A stretch of DNA of 64,000 bases from JAHEJA01 sp965656445. GTDB taxonomy: Bacteria; Pseudomonadota; Alphaproteobacteria; Rhodobacterales; Rhodobacteraceae. The DNA is taken from the NCBI GenBank assembly GCA_965656445.1, contig CBFHKO010000002.1, positions 248,001 through 312,000 of the forward strand. Direction: 5' to 3'. Positions 25,375 through 33,031 of the stretch are shown here, one piece after another. How positions within the stretch are numbered: position 1 is the stretch's first letter; every line of letters starts with the position of its first letter. The notes under the pieces were generated by a model, which saw only the letters and a program-made list of their open reading frames with translations, searched no databases and was not told where the DNA came from. A program made the translations under genes and the position numbers.

Positions 25375-25734
25375 TTAGTCAGCGCTTGGCACGAGTGGCG
25401 CCGCATCATCCGCGCTTGGCGGAAGAAGGGCATCTGTGTCCGGAAGGGCCGGTGTGCTTTCTTCTACAGCGGGGGCTGTGCCCAAGCGATCAAAGACAGA
25501 GGATCCAGCCGAATTCTGAGCTGCGATCACTGTGAGCGTGAGCGATGTGATGATAAACGCAATCGCAAGGAACCATGTGACCTTGGTGAGCGCCGTTGCC
25601 GCGCTGCGTCCTGACATGGCGCCATCACCGCCGCCGCCCATTCCCAGGCCCCCACCTTCGGAGCGTTGCAAAAGAACGACGCCCACAAGAGCAAGTGCCA
25701 AGATTAGGTGGATGGTAAGAATGACGTTTTCCAT
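25375..25734 (-). CDS. secG: Preprotein translocase subunit SecG
   Basis: 119 aa, part of SecYEG in the inner membrane. Two transmembrane helices (about 3-21, VILTIHLILALALVGVVLL, and 49-70, VTWFLAIAFIITSLTLTVIA) flank the conserved cytosolic QRSEGGGLGMGGGG loop. The C-terminal Pro/Ala/Asp-rich tail is longer than in E. coli but usual in this family. Start 25734 gives MENVILT; an upstream extension to 25785 has no support. Confidence 0.93.
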   Translation of the reverse strand: MENVILTIHLILALALVGVVLLQRSEGGGLGMGGGGDGAMSGRSAATALTKVTWFLAIAFIITSLTLTVIAAQNSAGSSVFDRLGTAPAVEESTPALPDTDALLPPSADDAAPLVPSAD

Positions 25735-25872
25735 AAGGCCCCGCGAAGTCTGTTTCAGCGCGCTAGATAAGAAAGATTTACGCAATGGGCAAGGCTTGAT
25801 TGCGAAAGAGCGATGGGAATTGGCGAATTTTCAACAAAAGAGGTAGGTCTGCGCCATTTCTAAGCGCTGCGT

Positions 25873-26268
25873 TCAGTCAGAAACATCATCCATGTCGGAT
25901 TGCCCACTGATTGCGCGACGAATGTGTGACCAGCTAAGACCAATGCCCAACACGAGGCTCGCGGCGATATTCCCCAGCCAGAGATTGAAGGCGGCATTCC
26001 GTATATCTAACCAGCCTAAATCATAGAGCACCCATGCCAGGGCGGCTAATATCGCCAAGACTAAGCCCATGCCAAACACGCCGATAGAGCGCAACGCTGC
26101 ACGCAAATAGATGATGTAGCCAACAGCCAACAACAATCCAAACAACGTCACCATGGGTAAGTTTTCGCTAAAATTTGCCACCGCCCATTGAACATAGTTC
26201 CACTGAGTCGGGTTATATGTTGCCGCAATTAAAAAGAAGGCGATTGCCCACCGAACCAAGAATCCCAT
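25873..26268 (-). CDS. DUF6524 membrane protein
   Basis: 131 aa with four predicted transmembrane helices (about 2-17, 39-57, 63-82, 93-112) and a short cytoplasmic tail with SGQSDMDDVSD. It resembles DUF6524, found mostly in Rhodobacteraceae next to purA. Function unknown. Divergent from purA, with about 140 bp between the two starts. Confidence 0.75.
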   Translation of the reverse strand: MGFLVRWAIAFFLIAATYNPTQWNYVQWAVANFSENLPMVTLFGLLLAVGYIIYLRAALRSIGVFGMGLVLAILAALAWVLYDLGWLDIRNAAFNLWLGNIAASLVLGIGLSWSHIRRAISGQSDMDDVSD

Positions 26269-26406
26269 TGCTATCCCTCACAAAAGTTAGGGTTAGAATG
26301 CGAATTTTATGAGGAGTGTCTAGTCCTGCGGCAATTTCGAGGTTTCTTTCACTGACATGTCCAGTTATATCGACGCGGGTTTCACGCGTATTCAGAAAGG
26401 TCCAAT

Positions 26407-27699
26407 ATGGCTAACGTAGTGGTTGTCGGCGCTCAATGGGGCGACGAAGGCAAAGGCAAAATTGTAGACTGGCTTAGTGAACGTGCCGATGTGATTGCGC
26501 GCTTCCAAGGGGGCCACAATGCGGGCCACACTTTGGTTATCGATGGAAATGTCTATAAATTGCACGCTTTGCCGTCTGGTGTTGTGCGCGGTGGCAAGCT
26601 CTCTGTTATCGGGAATGGCGTTGTCTTGGATCCGTGGCATTTATTGACCGAAATCGAAACAGTCCGCGCTCAAGGCGTTACGATTTCCCCTGAAACCTTG
26701 ATGATTGCGGAAAACACGCCGTTGATTTTGCCAGTTCACGGCGAATTGGACCGTGCGCGCGAGAATCAAAATTCGGTTGCGAAAATCGGAACCACTGGGC
26801 GTGGTATTGGGCCAGCCTATGAAGACAAAGTGGGCCGTCGCGCTATCCGTGTTGCGGACCTTGCAGATCAGGCCACGTTGGAGGCGCGCGTTGATCGTAT
26901 GCTGCAGCATCACGACACATTGCGCCGCGGCATGGGGCTAGAGCCTGTTGATCGCGATGAGCTGTTGCAAAAGCTCAATGACATTGCGCCACAGATTTTG
27001 GAATATGCCGCCCCCGTTTGGAAGATTTTGAACGAGAAACGCAAAGCGGGCAAGCGTATCTTGTTCGAAGGAGCGCAAGGCGCCTTGTTGGACATCGACT
27101 TTGGCACCTATCCATTTGTGACGTCCTCAAACGTTATTGCTGGCCAAGCGGCCACTGGCACAGGTATCGGGCCAGGTGGCATTGATTTTGTGCTTGGCAT
27201 TGTGAAGGCCTATACAACCCGCGTCGGTGAGGGGCCGTTCCCAACCGAGCTTGATGATGCAGATGGTCAACGTTTGGGCGAGCGTGGACATGAGTTTGGA
27301 ACAACAACGGGGCGTAAACGCCGCTGTGGTTGGTTTGATGCGGTTCTTGTGCGTCAAACATGCGCCACGTCGGGTGTGACAGGTATTTCCCTCACAAAAC
27401 TAGATGTTTTGGACGGGTTTGAGAGGCTCAAAATTTGTGTCGGTTACGATCTCGATGGAGAGCGTTTGGATTATTTGCCAACCGCTGCGGATCAACAAGC
27501 CCGCTGTACACCAATCTATGAAGAAATGGATGGGTGGAGCGAAAGCACAGAAGGTGCGCGCAGCTGGGCGGATTTGCCTGCAAACGCGATCAAATACGTG
27601 CGTCGCGTCGAAGAGCTAATTGAGTGCCCTGTTTCGATGTTGTCGACCTCGCCAGAGCGCGAAGACACAATCCTTGTCACTGACCCGTTCCAAGACTGA
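26407..27699 (+). CDS. purA: Adenylosuccinate synthetase
   Basis: 430-aa GTP-dependent enzyme that converts IMP and aspartate to adenylosuccinate. The P-loop-like GDEGKGK is at residues 12-18, with GHNAGHTLVIDG, the IMP-binding TTGRGIGPAYEDK and the C-terminal GTTTGRKRRCGWFD all present. AAAGG lies eight bases before the ATG. The last base of its TGA is the first base of the following DUF2842 gene. Confidence 0.97.
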   Translation: MANVVVVGAQWGDEGKGKIVDWLSERADVIARFQGGHNAGHTLVIDGNVYKLHALPSGVVRGGKLSVIGNGVVLDPWHLLTEIETVRAQGVTISPETLMIAENTPLILPVHGELDRARENQNSVAKIGTTGRGIGPAYEDKVGRRAIRVADLADQATLEARVDRMLQHHDTLRRGMGLEPVDRDELLQKLNDIAPQILEYAAPVWKILNEKRKAGKRILFEGAQGALLDIDFGTYPFVTSSNVIAGQAATGTGIGPGGIDFVLGIVKAYTTRVGEGPFPTELDDADGQRLGERGHEFGTTTGRKRRCGWFDAVLVRQTCATSGVTGISLTKLDVLDGFERLKICVGYDLDGERLDYLPTAADQQARCTPIYEEMDGWSESTEGARSWADLPANAIKYVRRVEELIECPVSMLSTSPEREDTILVTDPFQD

Positions 27700-27920
27700 T
27701 GGCGTTAAGTTACAAAGCCCGTCGTCGGTGGTCCTTGATCATCTTGTTGGTTGGATTGCCGCTCTATATCGTGATCTCAGTCAATGTGATCGATCTGTTT
27801 GGTATTCAAAACAAGCTGATCCAATTGATCGTCTATGTTGTCTTGGGGGTTCTTTGGGCCTTCCCCTTGAAATCCGTTTTCAAAGGCATCGGGCAGGACG
27901 ACCCAGATAAACACGAATAA
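27699..27920 (+). CDS. DUF2842 small membrane protein
   Basis: 73 aa with two hydrophobic helices (about 12-31, SLIILLVGLPLYIVISVNVI, and 40-59, LIQLIVYVVLGVLWAFPLKSV). This is the standard DUF2842 pattern, ending FKGIGQDDPDKHE; function unknown. Starts on the A of purA's TGA, so it is translationally coupled, and is followed by a strong terminator. Confidence 0.82.
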   Translation: MALSYKARRRWSLIILLVGLPLYIVISVNVIDLFGIQNKLIQLIVYVVLGVLWAFPLKSVFKGIGQDDPDKHE

Positions 27921-27946
27921 AAAGGCCCCGAATCGGGGCCTTTCGA
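27921..27946 (+). terminator. Rho-independent terminator after purA-DUF2842
   Basis: AAAGGCCCCG (27921-27930) / CGGGGCCTTT (27934-27943), triloop AAT, partly overlapping the T-tail. Confidence 0.9.
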
Positions 27947-27979
27947 CAGACGCAAAAATTTTGCATATTGATCTGTATT

Positions 27980-28201
27980 ATGAAAATTGAAAATTTAAAA
28001 ATAGCGAGCATCGAGGCCTCTATCGTCCTCATTCCCACGTGGCTTGTGGCTTTGGTGACGGATAAGATGGTCTTTGTGGTGCCAATGCTTGCTGCTGCAA
28101 GCTTCTTTGCGGGTGCTGTTGAATTAACAGAACAAAATGTCCGACGTCGATTGGATGACGATACGGACGACGGAGACAGTGATGTTCTGGGGGAGGGCTA
28201 A
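27980..28201 (+). CDS. Hypothetical small membrane protein
   Basis: 73 aa, no family recognised. Predicted helices at about 15-30 (IVLIPTWLVALVTDKM) and 31-48 (VFVVPMLAAASFFAGAV) and an acidic tail (DDDTDDGDSDVLGEG). ATG at 27980 chosen over the upstream TTG at 27968; neither has a strong ribosome-binding site. It lies between the purA terminator and the GIY-YIG gene, with 51 bp to the latter. Could be a lineage-specific protein or a non-coding stretch. Confidence 0.4.
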   Translation: MKIENLKIASIEASIVLIPTWLVALVTDKMVFVVPMLAAASFFAGAVELTEQNVRRRLDDDTDDGDSDVLGEG

Positions 28202-28252
28202 TCCAGACACGATCTAAAATTTGAATACTTTATAAGACTTTAGGAAAATAAC

Positions 28253-28855
28253 ATGCCAGACATAATTTACATTCTGACGAACGAAGCCATGCAAGGTTAT
28301 GTGAAAATTGGAAAAACCAAAAAGTCATTGTCGCAACGCCTGAAGCAATTAGATGTCACATCGCTCCCTTTGCCGTTTGAATGTTTTTTCGCAGCCGAGG
28401 TTGAAAATTGTGACGTTGTTGAACGTCTTCTGCACGATGCATTCGCAGATCGCCGCACGCGCAAATCGCGCGAGTTTTTCGAAATTGCGCCTGAGCGTGT
28501 GGCCTCTGCGCTCAAGCTGGCCGCACTTCGGGAAATTACTGTCGAGGATGTGATGGGCGATGAGGCGCGTGTCGCAATCAAAGAGACGATAGAGCGGCGA
28601 TCCCCGTTTAATTTTGCAATAGTTAATGTTCCGATTGGTGCCACCTTGGTTCACACGGGCGACGAGGCAACGACGTGTCAGGTGGCCAATTCCAAGCAAG
28701 TTGAATTTGAGGGCGAACTGGTCAGCCTTTCGGACGCAGCCTTGCGCGTGTATCACAGACTTGGCAAGAATTGGAAAACAGTGAGCGGTCCGACAAGTTG
28801 GTTGTATGAAAATGAAACGCTTGATACGCGCCGCCGACGCATTGAAAACGCGTGA
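28253..28855 (+). CDS. GIY-YIG nuclease-like protein with C-terminal RAMA-like domain
   Basis: 200 aa. The N-terminal domain (1-82) is of the T5orf172/GIY-YIG type: IIYILTN (4-10) stands for GIY, YVKIGKT (16-22) for YIG, with conserved Arg29 (LSQRLKQL), Glu57 and His61 (VVERLLHDAF) and the closing REFFEI. The C-terminal part (about 118-190; PIGATLVHTGDEATTCQVANS, LVSLSDAALRVYHRLGKNWKTVSGPTSWLYENE) resembles the RAMA domain, which in other proteins reads modified DNA. AGGA lies upstream of the ATG. No methylase or restriction gene is adjacent; role unknown but consistent with a DNA nuclease. Confidence 0.75.
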   Translation: MPDIIYILTNEAMQGYVKIGKTKKSLSQRLKQLDVTSLPLPFECFFAAEVENCDVVERLLHDAFADRRTRKSREFFEIAPERVASALKLAALREITVEDVMGDEARVAIKETIERRSPFNFAIVNVPIGATLVHTGDEATTCQVANSKQVEFEGELVSLSDAALRVYHRLGKNWKTVSGPTSWLYENETLDTRRRRIENA

Positions 28856-28858
28856 CAC

Positions 28859-28888
28859 ATACCGACCAAATACCGACGTGATACCGAC
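28859..28888 (+). repeat. Three 11-bp-phased ATACCGAC repeats before yjbQ
   Basis: ATACCGAC occurs at 28859, 28870 and 28881, each followed by three varying bases. The third copy abuts the yjbQ ATG (28889). Eleven-base phasing is one helical turn. No Shine-Dalgarno is present. Confidence 0.85.
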
Positions 28889-29302
28889 ATGAAACAGACC
28901 ACGGAACTTTTGATTTCAACGCGGGGCCAAGGGCTTTATGAATTTACGCGAGAGGTGTCGGATTGGGTTCAGGGGACGGGGCTGTTGACCCTGTTTATTC
29001 GCCACACCTCTGCCAGTCTTTTGATCCAAGAGAATGCGGATCCAGAGGTGAAATCTGATCTCGCAGAGTTCTTTCACCGCCTTGTTCCTCCGACATCGGA
29101 TCCCAGCATGCACTATCTCACCCATACCTATGAGGGGCCAGATGACATGCCTGCTCATATCAAGGCCGCGATGATGCCCGTGTCGCTCTCGATCCCGGTG
29201 ATTGAGGGGCGCCTGTGTTTGGGGACATGGCAGGGCATCTATGTGTTCGAACATCGTGATGCCCCGCATGATAGACGTATTCGCGCTTATCTGTCGGGAT
29301 AG
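28889..29302 (+). CDS. yjbQ: YjbQ-family protein (UPF0047)
   Basis: 137 aa. The family histidine motif region LFIRHTSASLLIQENADPEV and the closing EGRLCLGTWQGIYVFEHRD are intact, giving the clustered His/Glu residues of UPF0047 that likely bind a metal. Relatives show weak thiamine-phosphate synthase activity; the physiological role is unsettled. The preceding 30 bp is a triple ATACCGAC repeat with no ribosome-binding site, so initiation may be weak or unusual. Confidence 0.85.
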   Translation: MKQTTELLISTRGQGLYEFTREVSDWVQGTGLLTLFIRHTSASLLIQENADPEVKSDLAEFFHRLVPPTSDPSMHYLTHTYEGPDDMPAHIKAAMMPVSLSIPVIEGRLCLGTWQGIYVFEHRDAPHDRRIRAYLSG

Positions 29303-29449
29303 ATCGGTTAAATTTTGTGAGTTTGTTGGCTTATTTAGCGCAGAAATTTCCCCTCTACCCAAATTGTTGTTGCTGTCCTATACTGCCTGTGGATAACTTG
29401 GCTAAAGACCAAGATATATGAGGCAGACCATTGAGAGAAAGGAAATGCT

Positions 29450-29917
29450 ATGCGTTGTCCGTTTTGCGGTAATATTGATACGCAGGTAAAGGATTCACGT
29501 CCCGCTGAGGATCACGTCTCTATTCGCCGTCGCCGGTTTTGTTCAGCCTGCGGAGGCCGCTTCACGACATATGAACGCGTGCAATTGCGGGATCTGGTTG
29601 TGATCAAAACCAATGGCCGTCGCGAAGACTTTGACCGAGATAAGCTGGAACGCTCTATCCGCATCGCTTTGCAAAAGCGCCCAGTGGAACATGATCGTAT
29701 GGATCAGATGATCTCTGGTATTGTGCGTCGTTTGGAAAGCATGGGGGAAACGGACATCAATTCCAAGATGATTGGCGAAATCGTTATGGAAGCTTTGGCG
29801 CGCATTGATACCGTTGCTTACGTGCGTTTTGCGAGTGTTTACAAGAACTTCCAAGCTGCGGATGACTTTGATAAATTCGTTTCTGAGCTCCGTCCAGACG
29901 TCGAAAAAGAAAGCTAG
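29450..29917 (+). CDS. nrdR: Transcriptional repressor NrdR
   Basis: 155 aa. Represses ribonucleotide reductase genes in response to nucleotide levels. N-terminal zinc ribbon C3-x2-C6 ... C31-x2-C34 (MRCPFCG, RFCSACGGRFTTYERVQ) is followed by the ATP-cone (VVIKTNGRREDFDRDKLERSIRIALQKRPV). Full length. AAAGGA precedes the ATG. NrdR and RibD are adjacent, as in many alphaproteobacteria. Confidence 0.95.
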   Translation: MRCPFCGNIDTQVKDSRPAEDHVSIRRRRFCSACGGRFTTYERVQLRDLVVIKTNGRREDFDRDKLERSIRIALQKRPVEHDRMDQMISGIVRRLESMGETDINSKMIGEIVMEALARIDTVAYVRFASVYKNFQAADDFDKFVSELRPDVEKES

Positions 29918-29925
29918 TTTTCGCC

Positions 29926-31017
29926 GTGTCGCATGAGAAATTTATGGCGATGGCCCTTAGTTTGGGCCGTCGTGGGCTTGGTCGAACATGGCCTAACCCA
30001 TCAGTTGGATGTGTGATTGTCAAAGACGGGCGCGTCATCGGGCGTGGCTGGACGGCTGATGGGGGACGCCCTCATGCCGAACCTCAAGCCTTAGCGCAAG
30101 CAGGGGCCGATGCTATGGGCGCAACTGTTTATGTGACCTTAGAACCGTGCTCACACGTTGGGCAAACCCCGCCCTGTGCTCAGAGCTTGATTGACGCGCA
30201 GGTTGGTCATGTCGTCGCGGCCCTTGCGGATCATGATCCACGCGTCGATGGTCGTGGCTTTGATATGCTGCGCGCTGCTGGTATTCCTGTCACGACAGGG
30301 GTTCTGGCCGAACGTGCTGCACAGGATCATAGGGGCTTCTTTTTGCGCTGTGATGAAGGCCGCCCCATGCTCTGCCTCAAATTGGCCTCAAGCTTTGATG
30401 GGCGGATTGCAACCGCGACCGGGGACAGCCAGTGGATTACTGATGCCCCCGCGCGGCGGTTGGTTCATTTGATGCGGGCAACCCATGATGCGGTCTTGAT
30501 TGGCGGCGGGACGGCGCGGGATGACGACCCTTCGCTTACCGTGCGGGATTTGGGCATTGATCACCATCCTGTGCGCGTTGTCGCCTCGCGTAATCTTGAT
30601 CTTCCCATGTCGGGTAAATTGGCTCAAACGGCCGCGCAAACACCGCTTTGGCTTTGTCATGGTCCACGGGTGAGTGAGGACCTTAAATCTGCGTGGCGTG
30701 GATTAGGGGCGGTTTTGATCGAATGCCGAGAGACAGCGCAAGGGTTGGATATGCGCTCTGTTATGAACGCGCTTGGGGACAAGGGGATCACACGGGTCTT
30801 TTGCGAAGGTGGCGGCACATTGGCGGCCTCCTTGTTACAGGCGGATGTGGTGGATGAGCTGATAGGATTTAGCGCAGGTGTTGTGATTGGGTCTGAAGGA
30901 CGCTCCTCGATTGGCCCGCTTGGTCTCACGCGGCTCGCAAGCGCACAACGCTTCACGCTGGCACAGACGCGCCCAATTGGTCCAGATGTCCTGCATGTGT
31001 GGAATCGCGCGCCCTAG
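29926..31017 (+). CDS. ribD: Bifunctional riboflavin deaminase/reductase RibD
   Basis: 363 aa. N-terminal deaminase domain with zinc site H50-A-E52 and C75/C84 (HAEPQAL, PCSHVGQTPPC); C-terminal reductase domain (from about residue 145) with the NADPH-binding SFDGRIATATGDSQWIT and FCEGGGTLAASLL. GTG start at 29926 lies nine bases after the nrdR stop; an ATG six codons in (29944) is possible. It converts the first GTP-derived pyrimidine to the ribityl intermediate. Its 3' end overlaps the convergent kpsC stop by four bases. Confidence 0.94.
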   Translation: MSHEKFMAMALSLGRRGLGRTWPNPSVGCVIVKDGRVIGRGWTADGGRPHAEPQALAQAGADAMGATVYVTLEPCSHVGQTPPCAQSLIDAQVGHVVAALADHDPRVDGRGFDMLRAAGIPVTTGVLAERAAQDHRGFFLRCDEGRPMLCLKLASSFDGRIATATGDSQWITDAPARRLVHLMRATHDAVLIGGGTARDDDPSLTVRDLGIDHHPVRVVASRNLDLPMSGKLAQTAAQTPLWLCHGPRVSEDLKSAWRGLGAVLIECRETAQGLDMRSVMNALGDKGITRVFCEGGGTLAASLLQADVVDELIGFSAGVVIGSEGRSSIGPLGLTRLASAQRFTLAQTRPIGPDVLHVWNRAP

Positions 31018-33026
31018 CGCCAAAATGGCTGTGCGCTGGCCATGATCCCCTGGAGCTTGGCCAAGATGCGCGTGCCCCAATGGGCCGCGGGAATATCGGA
31101 GGCCTCTATTCGATCCAAGACAACTTCAATCGGGCAAGCCTGTTTGGTTTTCGGATCAAAGTAGCGCGGATACTCAATGAGCGCGGCATGAATTAGTCGG
31201 TCCAAATCAATATGCACATGTCGGCGCGCGGGAATTTTTCCAAGGTCCGTTGTCAGCCCCCATCCCGCATAAAACGGCGCGCCATAGGTTGTGACCTCTT
31301 TGCTGCGCACCAAGGCTTCAAACCCTATGAGGGATGTCATGGTATGGACCTCGTCCACTTGGTTAATGAGTGCGATGGCATCCCCTGTATCGGCGATCAG
31401 ATCCGCATAGGCCAAGGCCTCTTCTGACGCCACTGCACCAATACGCAGACCCGTTTCCACGTCGGGATGGGGTTTGTAAATGATCACGGCCTCAGGGTTT
31501 GCCGCGCGCACAGCCTTGAGCAAGTCCAAGTTCGTGCGCACATGGGACGTGCCTGTGCGAATTGAGGCATCATCTTCGACTTGACCTGGGACTAAAATTT
31601 TGTGGCCTTCTGGGAGCTCATAATCGACACCGCCGAGGTTGTATTTGCTAAGCGAGGTGGCACAAAGGCGTTCTCGAATACGCTCTGCGCGCCGTTGTTG
31701 GTCTGGTCTCAAGAGGGGTGCGGAGAGGATGATCTGTTCCAGACGGCTGAGCTTGGTTGGATCATAATAGATCCCCAAGTCATCACAGACCAAGGACAAA
31801 GGCGGCACCAATGTCGCACCTAGCCCTTTGGAGCGGATAAACCCGTCCTCAACACGAGTGTGTTGATCTTCTGGATTGCTTTTGCCTGCCCAAATCATAT
31901 GAGGGCGATCAGGTTGGGGGGCATCCTGAAAAATCATCTTTTTATGGCGGCCAAAGATGTCTTGGAAATATTTACGTTTCCACAAACGGATGTGGGCTCC
32001 GCTCCAGCCATGTCGATCCTCGCGCCATGCACGGGTGCGTGCCTCAAGCGCGGCAATGACATCTTCGAGCGCGCAGAGGCGGTCGTGATAGGGATCATAC
32101 CATGTGGGATAGAGGATCATAGCGGCGGCGAATAATTGCGCTTTGGTGAGCTTGCGTTGACGGCGTTGGAGAGGGAATTGATCATCGCTCAATCCCCAGC
32201 CCGCATAGAAGGGTTGGCCAAAGACACGCGGTTTGTGGCCCATCATAATCGCCTCAAACCTGAATTGTGAGGACACTGTGTAAACCGCAATCGCCCCTTC
32301 AAGCAAAGCAAACGGGGACACAGGATCGCTGAGCAAAGAGATGTGATCAGTCGTGCAATGCTCTGGTCCATAATAGCCCTGTCGCAAGCCGCTATTGGTT
32401 TCTGGGTGGGTCTTGATCACAATGCGTGTGTTGGGATGTTCCTCTTGCGCATAATAGAGCATTTCCGCAAAGAGCGCAGGATTGCCTTTTGAGGCGGTCA
32501 CTGAGGCATCATCCCGCGCTTGATCAATCACCAAGACATATCCCGCCTCGGGGCAGGGGAGGTCTAGGTCAGTTGCGGTGTATTTGCTCAGGTGCGACTT
32601 CGTTATCCGCTCTATTGCCAATTTCGCACGCTGCAAGACCGCGCCGTCATCCAAGGGGTCAGTGGCCAGAAGCTGTTCTAAATCCGAGGGTGTTGAGGGG
32701 TCAAAATGCACGCCAGAGTGATCAATCAACAGGCCCATGGCCGCCTCGCCTTTAACCTTGGCGGGAAAGAGGCTGCGCAAAAAGGCATCTTCGACGGTAA
32801 TGAGGGAACAGCCTTGTTTTGCGGCCACCTGTTTGCCACGATGCGCCGTCGGAGAATTGCCCCAGATCACAACGTTATCTTCGGGCGAGGGCCAGCCTGC
32901 TTTGATCTGATAGCCTGCGAGGTTCAAAATGCGGCGCGTGGTTTTCTGAGTGAAAAAGCCGCCATTAAATGCAAAAGCCCGCGTAAGCGAACGGGGCTTG
33001 CGCGGGCTTTGTGAGCGTGAGTGCAT
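31014..33026 (-). CDS. kpsC: Capsule Kdo-linker synthase KpsC
   Basis: 670-aa cytoplasmic glycosyltransferase that builds the beta-Kdo linker anchoring group 2-type capsules to lyso-phosphatidylglycerol, together with KpsS. Two homologous Kdo-transferase halves are evident, each with the repeated signature PFYAGWGL (once in the first, once in the second half) and an acidic DDAS pair (QARDDAS, QVEDDAS). The length is that of bifunctional KpsC. Intact reading frame. It is only five bases downstream of the interrupted export gene, with a long hairpin within its first 18 codons (32974-33010). Whether the pathway works is doubtful because two partner genes carry nonsense codons. Confidence 0.88.
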   Translation of the reverse strand: MHSRSQSPRKPRSLTRAFAFNGGFFTQKTTRRILNLAGYQIKAGWPSPEDNVVIWGNSPTAHRGKQVAAKQGCSLITVEDAFLRSLFPAKVKGEAAMGLLIDHSGVHFDPSTPSDLEQLLATDPLDDGAVLQRAKLAIERITKSHLSKYTATDLDLPCPEAGYVLVIDQARDDASVTASKGNPALFAEMLYYAQEEHPNTRIVIKTHPETNSGLRQGYYGPEHCTTDHISLLSDPVSPFALLEGAIAVYTVSSQFRFEAIMMGHKPRVFGQPFYAGWGLSDDQFPLQRRQRKLTKAQLFAAAMILYPTWYDPYHDRLCALEDVIAALEARTRAWREDRHGWSGAHIRLWKRKYFQDIFGRHKKMIFQDAPQPDRPHMIWAGKSNPEDQHTRVEDGFIRSKGLGATLVPPLSLVCDDLGIYYDPTKLSRLEQIILSAPLLRPDQQRRAERIRERLCATSLSKYNLGGVDYELPEGHKILVPGQVEDDASIRTGTSHVRTNLDLLKAVRAANPEAVIIYKPHPDVETGLRIGAVASEEALAYADLIADTGDAIALINQVDEVHTMTSLIGFEALVRSKEVTTYGAPFYAGWGLTTDLGKIPARRHVHIDLDRLIHAALIEYPRYFDPKTKQACPIEVVLDRIEASDIPAAHWGTRILAKLQGIMASAQPFWR
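32974..33010 (-). promoter_or_regulatory. Terminator-like hairpin in the kpsC leader codons
   Basis: On the reverse strand AAAGCCCGCG/CGCGGGCTTT plus an inner AAGC/GCTT pair form a 15-position stem with one mismatch around a 7-nt loop, and the 3' arm runs into TTTTGC. It lies within codons 6 to 18 of kpsC, just after the export-protein gene, and may act as an attenuator between the two genes. Confidence 0.5.
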
Positions 33027-33031
33027 TGTGA

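Noticed and set aside
29364..29384. TTGTTG and TATACT as an nrdR promoter
   Set aside because: Spacing is only nine bases, far from the 16-18 needed.
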